From Draconibacterium sp. (GTDB lineage Bacteria; Bacteroidota; Bacteroidia; Bacteroidales; Prolixibacteraceae): a stretch of DNA of 38,176 nt. Location: assembly GCA_027011835.1 (NCBI GenBank), contig JALUZN010000088.1, positions 1 to 38,176 on the forward strand, given 5' to 3'. Positions 31,700 to 38,176 of this stretch are shown here, piece after piece; within the stretch, counting starts at the first letter, position 1, and each line of letters starts with the position of its first letter. The notes beneath the pieces were generated by a model that was not told the DNA's origin, ran no database searches, and saw only the letters and a list, made by a program, of their open reading frames with translations. The position numbers and the translations under genes are program-made.

Positions 31700-32647
31700 T
31701 TAAAACGGTAATCGTTCCAAATCAATATTTCCGCCGGTAAGAATAATCCCAACTTTCTTGTTTTTTATATCAATTTTTTTCTCCAGAATTGCAGCCAGTG
31801 GTACTGCCGACGAAGGTTCGATAATAATTTTCATGCGCTCCCAAATCATTCGCATGGCTGCAATTATATTCTCTTCCGAAACGGTTACAATGTCGTCGAC
31901 ATTGGATAAAATAATTTTAAAATTTCTCTCTCCCAGCGAAGTAAGCAGCCCGTCGGCAATGGTTTTTGGATTTTCGGAGGCGATAAATTTTTTTGAATGG
32001 AACGAACGAAAAGCATCGTCGGCACCGGCAGGCTCGGCAGCAATAATTTTACAGTCGGGCAGCAGTTTTTTTGTTGCAATTGCGGTGCCGCTTAACAATC
32101 CGCCCCCACCAACCGGAGTAATAATAATATCAAAATCTTTCTTCTCTTCAATCATCTCTTTTGCCGCTGTTCCCTGCCCGGCAATTACATAAAAGTTATT
32201 GTACGGATGAATTTCGTAAGCACCGGTTTCTTCAACTACTTTTGCCAGTGTTGTTTCGCGTGCTTGTAATGTGGGAGCGCAAAATGTAATGTTTGCATCG
32301 TAGCCGGCAACCGCTCTCTTTTTTATCTCGGGCGAATTGTCGGGCATTACAATATGGGCTGGAATTCCCCTTAACTTTGCCGCCAGCGCAACTGCTGCCG
32401 CATGATTTCCCGATGAGTGCGTGGCAACGCCTTTTTCTGCTTCCGTTTCCGATAGAGAAAAAATTGCATTTATAGCTCCGCGAAATTTAAATGCTCCCAC
32501 TTTCTGAAAATTCTCGCATTTAAAAAAAAGCCGGCCCCCAACAATACTATCTATTGCCGATGAGGTAAAAACCGGTGTGCGATGTGCATACTTTTTTACA
32601 ATATTGTGTGCTTTTTCAATGTCGGAATAAGTTGGAATAAATGGCAT
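31700..32647 (-). CDS. PLP-dependent threonine/serine dehydratase or serine racemase-like enzyme
   Basis: A 315-residue fold-type II PLP enzyme. The Schiff-base Lys is Lys54 in GAFKFRGA, the substrate loop is SSGNHA (78-83), and the phosphate-binding tetraglycine loop GGGGLLSG follows. It lacks the C-terminal ACT domain of biosynthetic IlvA, so it resembles catabolic TdcB, serine racemase or threo-3-hydroxyaspartate ammonia-lyase. These cannot be told apart by eye. It is the last gene of the lpxK-PNP-SMP30 transcript, 46 bases after the SMP-30 gene. Confidence 0.85.
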   Translation of the reverse strand: MPFIPTYSDIEKAHNIVKKYAHRTPVFTSSAIDSIVGGRLFFKCENFQKVGAFKFRGAINAIFSLSETEAEKGVATHSSGNHAAAVALAAKLRGIPAHIVMPDNSPEIKKRAVAGYDANITFCAPTLQARETTLAKVVEETGAYEIHPYNNFYVIAGQGTAAKEMIEEKKDFDIIITPVGGGGLLSGTAIATKKLLPDCKIIAAEPAGADDAFRSFHSKKFIASENPKTIADGLLTSLGERNFKIILSNVDDIVTVSEENIIAAMRMIWERMKIIIEPSSAVPLAAILEKKIDIKNKKVGIILTGGNIDLERLPF

Positions 32648-32693
32648 AACTTAATTGTACCTGTTTAAACTTTAGCTTTCAGTTTCTTGCATT

Positions 32694-33638
32694 TTATTTG
32701 TCATCGAAGAAAAATGCGTTAACTCCTTTTGTTCCGGTACGAATTTTAAAAACTCCTCCGGCGTTAGGATATTTCAATAGTTCTTCGTTGCTGGTTCCTG
32801 TTCGGGCAGTTGTAATGTATAGCGTTCCTAAATCTTCGTCGCCAAAAGCACACGAAGTAACATTTTTGGCCGGCACTTCAATCTTTCGAATTAGCTTGCC
32901 GGTCTCCGGATTCCAGCATCCAACGGCGGCACCGCCCCAAAGTGCAATCCACAAATTTCCGTCAGCGTCAATGGTCATTCCATCGGGCGAACCAATCTCT
33001 TTCTGAATCCCAACAGCAACTTTCTTATTGGTAATTTCGCCTGTCGCGTTGTTGTAGTCGTATTGAACAACTTTTTGAGTTGGCGTATCGATATAGTACA
33101 TTTTTGTTTTGTCGGCCGACCAAGCAATCCCGTTCGAGATGGTAACTTTTGCAATCATTTTATGAATGGAACTGTCCGGGTCGAAGCGATACAACGTGCC
33201 TGCCTCTTTCTCCATCTTCAGGCTCATTGTTCCTGCCCAAAACCGGCCGGCAGGGTCGCATTTCCCATCGTTAAAACGGTTGCCGGGGAGGTTGCTTTCC
33301 GGATTTGCAATACGTTTTTTCGAACCTGTTTCCGGGTTTAGCATATAAATGCCGTTTTGCAATGCAATTAGTACCTGCCCGGTTTCGGTGGGTACTGCAG
33401 TGCCAATGCGCTGGCCGGTAAACATCTCTTTGTTGTTCCCGGTTTTCGGGTTATAAAAGTTGAGGATTTTCCCTTCAATATTTATCCAGATGAGTTCTCC
33501 GGTTCTGTAATTCCAAATTGCTCCTTCTCCCAATTCCGATTTCGAATCGATTGCTAACGTAATAGTGTCTGTTTTTTTTGTTGAACACGATAAAAAGAGT
33601 AGCAGAGTTGAAAATAGCAAAAGCGTTGTAATTTTCAT
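32694..33638 (-). CDS. SMP-30/gluconolactonase-like lipoprotein
   Basis: A 314-residue protein with a lipoprotein signal peptide (LFLSC, Cys18) and a six-bladed beta-propeller of the SMP-30/gluconolactonase/LRE type. ELGEGAIWNYRTGELIWINI opens the propeller (conserved metal-binding Glu), NRFNDGKCDPAGRFWAGTM and NGIAWSADKTKMYYID follow, and SPDGMTIDADGNLWIALWGG is the typical Asp-containing blade. It probably hydrolyses a sugar lactone in the periplasm; the substrate is unknown. It starts 9 bases after the PNP stop. Confidence 0.88.
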   Translation of the reverse strand: MKITTLLLFSTLLLFLSCSTKKTDTITLAIDSKSELGEGAIWNYRTGELIWINIEGKILNFYNPKTGNNKEMFTGQRIGTAVPTETGQVLIALQNGIYMLNPETGSKKRIANPESNLPGNRFNDGKCDPAGRFWAGTMSLKMEKEAGTLYRFDPDSSIHKMIAKVTISNGIAWSADKTKMYYIDTPTQKVVQYDYNNATGEITNKKVAVGIQKEIGSPDGMTIDADGNLWIALWGGAAVGCWNPETGKLIRKIEVPAKNVTSCAFGDEDLGTLYITTARTGTSNEELLKYPNAGGVFKIRTGTKGVNAFFFDDK

Positions 33639-33647
33639 TTTCCGGAA

Positions 33648-34460
33648 TTAAATGCTTTCAATGAGTTTTTTCATTAAAAGTGTCATTTTGGGTTCGGCTT
33701 TCATTGCCACTTCCTGCACCTCTTCGTGCGAAACTTCTACAATTTCGCCCGGAACGCCGCTGTCGGTAATAATTGAAATGCCAAAAACATTCATATTCAT
33801 ATGGCGTGCAACAATTACTTCGGGCACGGTCGACATTCCAACAACATCGGCACCGAGAATGCGGAACATCTTGTATTCGGCCGGCGTTTCGTATGTTGGG
33901 CCCGAAACACCAACGTAAACACCTTCTTTAATGTTGATGTTGTGTTCGAGTGCAATTAATTTTGCTTTGTGTTGCAATCGTTTGTCGTAACATTTACTCA
34001 TATCGGGGAACCGCGGCCCCAGCTCGTCGATGTTTTTCCCGCGTAGCGGGTGTTCCGGGAAAAAGTTAATGTGGTCGTTAATGACCATAATATCGCCTAC
34101 TTTATATTCAGGATTGAGCCCGCCCGAAGCGTTCGAAACAAACAAATTTTTAATGCCTGCAAACTTTAGTACCCGCACCGGAAAAGTAACTTCGGGCATC
34201 GAATAACCTTCGTAAAAATGAAAACGCCCCTGCATGGCAAGTACCTCTTTTTCCCCCAGTTTGCCGTAAATCAATCTTCCGGCATGTCCTTCAACGGTTG
34301 AAACCGGAAAATTTGGAATCTCTTGAAAAGGTATCGAATCGATTATTTCAATTTCGTTTGCCACTCCGCCCAGGCCTGTTCCTAAAATTATTCCAATTTC
34401 GGGCTTACTTTTTATTCTTTCGGTTATAAAGTTCGCGGTTGCTTTTATTTTCTCCAACAT
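33648..34460 (-). CDS. Purine-nucleoside phosphorylase (trimeric PNP family)
   Basis: Phosphorolyses inosine and guanosine to base plus ribose-1-phosphate for purine salvage. GIILGTGLGG near the N-terminus binds phosphate, EGHAGRLIYG and SNASGGLNPEY are the family motifs, and GVSGPTYETPAE carries the base-contacting Glu. GMSTVPEVIVARH matches the ribose-binding region. The 270 residues match the trimeric class. The first 56 bases of the gene overlap the end of lpxK in another frame; both starts and ends look genuine, so this is a true overlap and probably couples translation. Confidence 0.94.
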   Translation of the reverse strand: MLEKIKATANFITERIKSKPEIGIILGTGLGGVANEIEIIDSIPFQEIPNFPVSTVEGHAGRLIYGKLGEKEVLAMQGRFHFYEGYSMPEVTFPVRVLKFAGIKNLFVSNASGGLNPEYKVGDIMVINDHINFFPEHPLRGKNIDELGPRFPDMSKCYDKRLQHKAKLIALEHNINIKEGVYVGVSGPTYETPAEYKMFRILGADVVGMSTVPEVIVARHMNMNVFGISIITDSGVPGEIVEVSHEEVQEVAMKAEPKMTLLMKKLIESI

Positions 34461-35505
34461 AGTTTAAAATTTTATTATTAAATGCTTTCCCTTCGTCTTC
34501 GAGGAATTTAACTTTTACAGGTAAATAATAGAGTGCTGTTTTTATTTCATCCGGCAAATTGTCGGAATCTTTTAAACGCATTGCATCTTTTTTGGTGGTA
34601 ATAATTATTTTCTTTTCCGAATGAATTGCTTCAAACTTTTTTGTAATAGTAAGAAGATCGTTGTCGGAATAGTTGTGATGGTCGGGGAACGTGAGAATCT
34701 CTATTTTTTCTGAAAACTGTTTCAGGTATTTATGAATATTTTCCGGCGAAGCAATTCCGGTAACAATCAGCAACGAAAAATCTTTTGCTGTATAGAAATC
34801 GTTGTTCAGTTTTCCGGCATTAAAAACGGGTTCCAGTTTTTGATAGTCAAGTGTTGTGAAAAAGAGTTTTTGATATGGTTTCAGGTTTACATCTTTCATC
34901 AAAATTCTCCTCATAATGGGCGATATTTCGTTGGGGCATTTTGTGAAAATAATAATATTTGCCCTTCGCATTTGGAGAGTGCTTTCGCGTAATCTTCCTA
35001 CGGGTAAAAGCGAATCGTTTTTTATTTGCCTCGAATAGTCAATCAATAAAATATTTATTCCGGGCGAAATTCTCCGGTGTTGAAATGCATCGTCGAGCAG
35101 TACAACATCGGGAATGGTTTTGTTTTGTGAACTTAATAAATTCTCGGCTCCAACAACCCGGTTTTCGCAAACCGAAACAGTAATATCGGGAAACTTGTTT
35201 TTAATTTGAAGGGGTTCGTCGCCAACTTCAATGGCAGTGGAACTTGTTTCAACTAACCGGAATCCGGTTGTCTTTCGTTTGTATCCCCTGCTTAATGTGG
35301 CAACTTTAAATTTTTTGCTAAGCAGGTTTACAAGGTACTCAACGTGTGGTGTTTTCCCGGTTCCGCCAACAGTAATATTGCCAATTGAAATAATTGGCAC
35401 GTCGAATTCTTTCGATTTTAACAGGTTTAAATCGAACATTTTATTGCGAACAGAAACAGCAAAACCGTATGCCCACGATAGCGGATAAAGAAAAATTTTA
35501 ATCAT
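34405..35505 (-). CDS. lpxK: Tetraacyldisaccharide 4'-kinase LpxK
   Basis: Phosphorylates the lipid A precursor at the 4' position, an essential late step of LPS synthesis at the inner membrane. A short hydrophobic N-terminus is followed by the unusual Walker A VGGTGKT at 46-52 (within SIGNITVGGTGKTPHVEYL) and by VLLDDAFQHRRISPGINILLIDY, which carries the conserved LpxK Asp-Asp-x-Phe-Gln-His. At 366 residues it is full length, with a basic C-terminal tail that lies within the PNP overlap. It is the first gene of the minus-strand unit. No other lpx gene is nearby. Confidence 0.94.
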   Translation of the reverse strand: MIKIFLYPLSWAYGFAVSVRNKMFDLNLLKSKEFDVPIISIGNITVGGTGKTPHVEYLVNLLSKKFKVATLSRGYKRKTTGFRLVETSSTAIEVGDEPLQIKNKFPDITVSVCENRVVGAENLLSSQNKTIPDVVLLDDAFQHRRISPGINILLIDYSRQIKNDSLLPVGRLRESTLQMRRANIIIFTKCPNEISPIMRRILMKDVNLKPYQKLFFTTLDYQKLEPVFNAGKLNNDFYTAKDFSLLIVTGIASPENIHKYLKQFSEKIEILTFPDHHNYSDNDLLTITKKFEAIHSEKKIIITTKKDAMRLKDSDNLPDEIKTALYYLPVKVKFLEDEGKAFNNKILNYVGENKSNRELYNRKNKK

Positions 35506-35539
35506 TAATTTAACTTCTTAACAGGTTGGCTAAGGTACG

Positions 35540-35573
35540 AAAAAAAGGATGTACCGAAAAAAGATACATCCTT
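35540..35573 (-). terminator. Terminator of sppA
   Basis: aaggatgta (35545-35553) and tacatcctt (35565-35573) form a perfect 9-base stem with an 11-base loop. Read on the minus strand it ends in a run of seven T residues (35546-35540). It lies 22 bases after the sppA stop and separates sppA from lpxK, which begins 35 bases further on. Confidence 0.85.
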
Positions 35574-35594
35574 CTCTTTGCGAAATAAGTTTAA

Positions 35595-37373
35595 TTAGTT
35601 TACCGAAATATCGTATGGCATTCGTGCAAAAATACCGTTCATTTCCGATGCCTTTTTAAAATAGTCGTAATAGCGATATTTATCTCCTAACTCGCTTTTA
35701 ATAAACCACACTCGAACATTGTCGGAGGTCATTTTAAACAGCTCCTCGAACGGGTCAGACTGTTTGGGCAGCGAAACGGTGCGATAATTGTCGAGATTTT
35801 CCATTTTTGCTGCCAGTTTAATGGCATCTTCAAGACCGCCAAATTCATCAATCAGTCCAATCTCTTTTGCATTTTCGCCACTCCACACGCGGCCTTGCCC
35901 AATTTTATCAACTTCCTCTTTGGTCATTCCCCGTCCTTCGGCAACGTGCGAAATAAAAGTGTTGTAACCTTCCTCAATGTTATTTTGCATCATTTGTCTT
36001 TCGTAATCCGTCATCGGACGCGTTAGTGTAAGCAAATCGGAGTTTTTATTTGTTTTTACAACATCGGTTGTTATTCCGAGTTTGTCGTTTAATAATTCGC
36101 CAATATTCGGAATTTGTCCGAAAATACCAATCGAGCCGGTAATTGTATTGGGGCTTGCAACAATTTTGTCGGCTGCACACGATAAATAATATCCACCCGA
36201 TGCGGCAACATTGCCAAACGAAACTACAACTGTTCTTTCGTCGGCAGCCAGTTTTACCTCGCGCCAAATAGTTTCCGAATCGAAAACAGTACCTCCCGGA
36301 GAGTTAATTCGTAATACAATAGCTTTGTAGCTGCTGTCCTGCCTCACTTTTCTAATTTCCCTCGAGAGTTTGTCGCCATCAATGTAATCTCCCGAGATAG
36401 CCATTCCAATGTTTCCGCTGGCATAAATTACAGCAATTTTATTGCGGCTGTACTTTTTCTTAAATCCTTCTACCGGGGCATCTGCATATTTCGATGCATT
36501 AATAATAGGAATTCCTTTCGTTCCTTTTATTCCTGTAATTTCTCGAAGGTCGTCCAACACTTCATCTTTGTATTTTACTTCGTCAACCAACCCTGTTTCT
36601 ACTGCTTTTTTGCCTTTGTTAAACGTTTGAACCTCGTCGGCTAACTCATTCAATTTTGCTACTGCGATGCCTCTCTTTTCCGAAATTCCTTTTAACATAT
36701 GATTCCATAAACTTCCCATGTAGGTAAGTTGCTGTTCACGATTCTCCTTGCTCATTTTGTCGAGAAGAAAAGGTTCAACAGCCGCTTTAAATTTTCCGTG
36801 TCTCACAATTTGCATTTCAACACCAATCTTTTTTAATGCATTTTTAAAGAACATCATCTCGCCGCTAAGCCCTCTAAAATCGACCGAAACCTCGGGATGA
36901 ATTACAATTTTATCAGCAACAGTGGCCAGATAATAAGCTTTTTGTCCTAAAATATATTTGTCGGCGTAGGCGTAAATGGGCTTGTCGCAACTGTCTTTAA
37001 ATGCAATTAGTGCATTTCTAATCTCTTCAACGGTGGCCATGCCTCCGGCAATTACCGAAAGTTTCAGGTAAACTCCTTTTATCCGGTCGTCGTATGCTGC
37101 TTTTTTTAACGACTTGGTAATGTCGTCCAAACCTACCAGTTTTGTCTTGTTAAATCCCGGAATATCAATGTTCTCGAAAGGGTCTTTTGCAGCCCGGTCA
37201 ACAATTTGCCGGTCTAAATCTAAAACCAGCATCGAGTTGTTTTTTACCGAAACCTCTTTCTCGGTCGATGAAATAATTACGCCGATTACCATAAAAAACA
37301 GGAACAATCCAACAATTGAAATTGCTGCCACACCTACAATTGTTGCAAATATATATTTAAAAAAATCTTTCAT
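35595..37373 (-). CDS. sppA: Signal peptide peptidase SppA (67-kDa type)
   Basis: Membrane-anchored serine peptidase (S49) that degrades cleaved signal peptides. A membrane helix at about residues 11-34 is followed by two tandem S49 halves, the long form. SFGNVAASGGYYLSCAADKI in the C-terminal half carries the catalytic Ser. The N-terminal half has the matching KAYYLATVADKIVIHP, whose Lys is the general base in the E. coli enzyme. INSPGGTVFDSE is the usual second-half motif. At 592 residues it is complete. It is divergent from folK and ends at its own terminator, so it is a single-gene unit. Confidence 0.94.
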   Translation of the reverse strand: MKDFFKYIFATIVGVAAISIVGLFLFFMVIGVIISSTEKEVSVKNNSMLVLDLDRQIVDRAAKDPFENIDIPGFNKTKLVGLDDITKSLKKAAYDDRIKGVYLKLSVIAGGMATVEEIRNALIAFKDSCDKPIYAYADKYILGQKAYYLATVADKIVIHPEVSVDFRGLSGEMMFFKNALKKIGVEMQIVRHGKFKAAVEPFLLDKMSKENREQQLTYMGSLWNHMLKGISEKRGIAVAKLNELADEVQTFNKGKKAVETGLVDEVKYKDEVLDDLREITGIKGTKGIPIINASKYADAPVEGFKKKYSRNKIAVIYASGNIGMAISGDYIDGDKLSREIRKVRQDSSYKAIVLRINSPGGTVFDSETIWREVKLAADERTVVVSFGNVAASGGYYLSCAADKIVASPNTITGSIGIFGQIPNIGELLNDKLGITTDVVKTNKNSDLLTLTRPMTDYERQMMQNNIEEGYNTFISHVAEGRGMTKEEVDKIGQGRVWSGENAKEIGLIDEFGGLEDAIKLAAKMENLDNYRTVSLPKQSDPFEELFKMTSDNVRVWFIKSELGDKYRYYDYFKKASEMNGIFARMPYDISVN

Positions 37374-37439
37374 TTTATATTGTGTTGTTAAATTCGTTAT
37401 TAACTTTATTGCATTGGTACATGAAACGTTTAAAAATTA

Positions 37440-37447
37440 CAAATATA
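37440..37447 (-). promoter_or_regulatory. Possible -7 element of sppA
   Basis: On the minus strand TATATTTG matches TAnnTTTG, giving a leader of about 60 bases for sppA. There is no clear -33 TTTG. It sits 8 bases before the divergent folK ATG. Confidence 0.3.
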
Positions 37448-37454
37448 CAATTCC

Positions 37455-37946
37455 ATGCATAATGTTTTTTTAGGAATTGGTGGAAACACCGGAAATAAAC
37501 AGAAAAATTTCGAAGATGTTTACGCTGTTATTGAAAAAGAGTTGGGGAAGATAGTAGAAGCATCGTCTGTCTACGAAACCCCGCCCTGGGGTTTTCAATC
37601 TGACGATGTGTTCTGGAATAGTGTAATTGAAATCGAATCGTCTTTTTCGCCTGAGGAACTTTTGCAAAAGATACATTCAATCGAAAATCAATTTGGAAGA
37701 ACTCGCAATATGCGCGAAGGTTACTCCTCGCGCCCCATCGATATCGATATTTTATATTTCGACGATTTATACTTGGAAACAGAAGAATTAATTATTCCAC
37801 ACCGCCGCATGCATCTCCGGAGATTCGTATTGGTGCCTCTTAACGAAATTGCTCCGGCATTAAAGCATCCTTTGTTGCGTTTAACAAGTTTCGAGATGTT
37901 AGAAAATTGTAAGGATCAGTCGGTAATTAAAAAAGTCTCGGACTGA
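37455..37946 (+). CDS. folK: 2-amino-4-hydroxy-6-hydroxymethyldihydropteridine diphosphokinase
   Basis: Transfers pyrophosphate from ATP to 6-hydroxymethyl-7,8-dihydropterin in folate synthesis. MHNVFLGIGGNTGNK at the N-terminus, YETPPWGF, the ATP-contact segment FGRTRNMREGYSSRPIDIDIL and IIPHRRMHLRRFVLVPLNEIAP are the full set of HPPK motifs. At 163 residues it has normal length. It is divergent from sppA with 81 bases between. A very short hairpin (agtc/gact near 37934-37944) just before a T-run at 37954-37960 might act as a terminator but is weak. Confidence 0.95.
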   Translation: MHNVFLGIGGNTGNKQKNFEDVYAVIEKELGKIVEASSVYETPPWGFQSDDVFWNSVIEIESSFSPEELLQKIHSIENQFGRTRNMREGYSSRPIDIDILYFDDLYLETEELIIPHRRMHLRRFVLVPLNEIAPALKHPLLRLTSFEMLENCKDQSVIKKVSD

Positions 37947-38176
37947 AAGCCTCTTTTTTTATATTTTTCTCAAGTTTCGTGCCCGATAAACACGAATAAT
38001 TCAGAGTGTTAAAAAAAACAATATGTTATAGCGACACTTCTTTTTTCCTTGAAGAATGATAAAGATAATATAAATAGAGTTTAATTAACTGCTATAAATT
38101 ATAGAGCTGAACTTGAATAGATTAACTGCTTTATGTAAAGTAATTCTAAATTAGTCTCTGCCAATAAGTATTTTAT
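37947..38176. other. Non-coding tail of the window
   Basis: 230 A/T-rich bases with stops in every frame and no convincing gene start on either strand. A T-run follows the folK stop, and cgtg (about 37979) can pair with cacg (about 37992). The decamer attaactgct occurs at 38084-38093 and 38121-38130. Nothing here can be assigned a function. Confidence 0.5.

Noticed and set aside
38084..38130. Direct repeat attaactgct in the window tail
   Set aside because: A ten-base repeat in A/T-rich DNA with no further similarity around it is likely chance; no spacer structure suggests a CRISPR or att site.
1..38176. tRNA, rRNA, CRISPR arrays, riboswitches
   Set aside because: The intergenic gaps were read on both strands; none held a cloverleaf with CCA-adjacent arms, regular repeats or a recognisable riboswitch core. 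Small RNAs cannot be excluded by eye.

Overview
The window looks like a chromosomal segment of a Bacteroidota bacterium, most likely class Bacteroidia and plausibly a Marinilabiliales/Prolixibacteraceae-type marine lineage (the rank below phylum is inference). The evidence is the tig-clpP-clpX order, several Bacteroidota-typical families (DUF4837 and DUF6146 lipoproteins, an S46 dipeptidyl-peptidase, a GH29 fucosidase), the near absence of Shine-Dalgarno sequences, and several start regions preceded by the phylum's TAnnTTTG -7 promoter element. No rRNA, tRNA, CRISPR array or intact insertion sequence was seen.

Layout. 1-3456 (+): the end of an unidentified gene, then trigger factor and the ClpP/ClpX protease (protein folding and turnover). 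3517-4560 (+): an isolated secreted alpha-L-fucosidase, followed by a 305-base gap with a strong bidirectional terminator and a possible IS remnant. 4866-9642 (-): a DUF4837 lipoprotein, then an envelope operon transcribed M23 peptidase-dxr-rseP-tatA. 9830-12543 (+): a secreted S46 dipeptidyl-peptidase and RNase HI. 12573-15319 (-): a TonB-domain protein, RNase HII and a GT4 glycosyltransferase. 15421-16857 (+): a Wzx-like flippase that starts with TTG.

17072-25556 (+) is the accessory highlight. It is a complete type I restriction-modification operon, hsdM-(GxxExxY)-hsdS-[rloA-rloB]-hsdR, whose genes are tightly spaced or overlapping. Between the specificity and restriction subunits sits a two-gene ATPase plus TOPRIM-like cassette (RloA/RloB, resembling the AbiL abortive-infection pair). 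The cassette has its own well-formed promoter, and rloB overlaps hsdR by ATGA. Expression of the nuclease subunit may therefore be tied to the Abi-like cassette rather than to the methylase. The island has no integrase and lies between a cell-surface polysaccharide gene and housekeeping genes; its base and codon usage look different from its neighbours.

25577-31687 (mostly +) holds a DUF3267 membrane metalloprotease-like protein, a large secreted TPR protein, an EamA transporter, ruvC, a small DUF6146 lipoprotein (-) and cardiolipin synthase. 31700-35505 (-) is a likely operon lpxK-PNP-SMP30-dehydratase, with a 56-base lpxK/PNP overlap. 35595-37373 (-) is sppA with its own terminator, divergent from folK (37455-37946, +). 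The last 230 bases hold no recognisable gene.

Main themes are protein quality control and envelope biogenesis (ClpXP, RseP, SppA, LpxK, Cls, TatA), nucleic-acid maintenance (RNase HI, RNase HII, RuvC), and one composite phage-defence locus.
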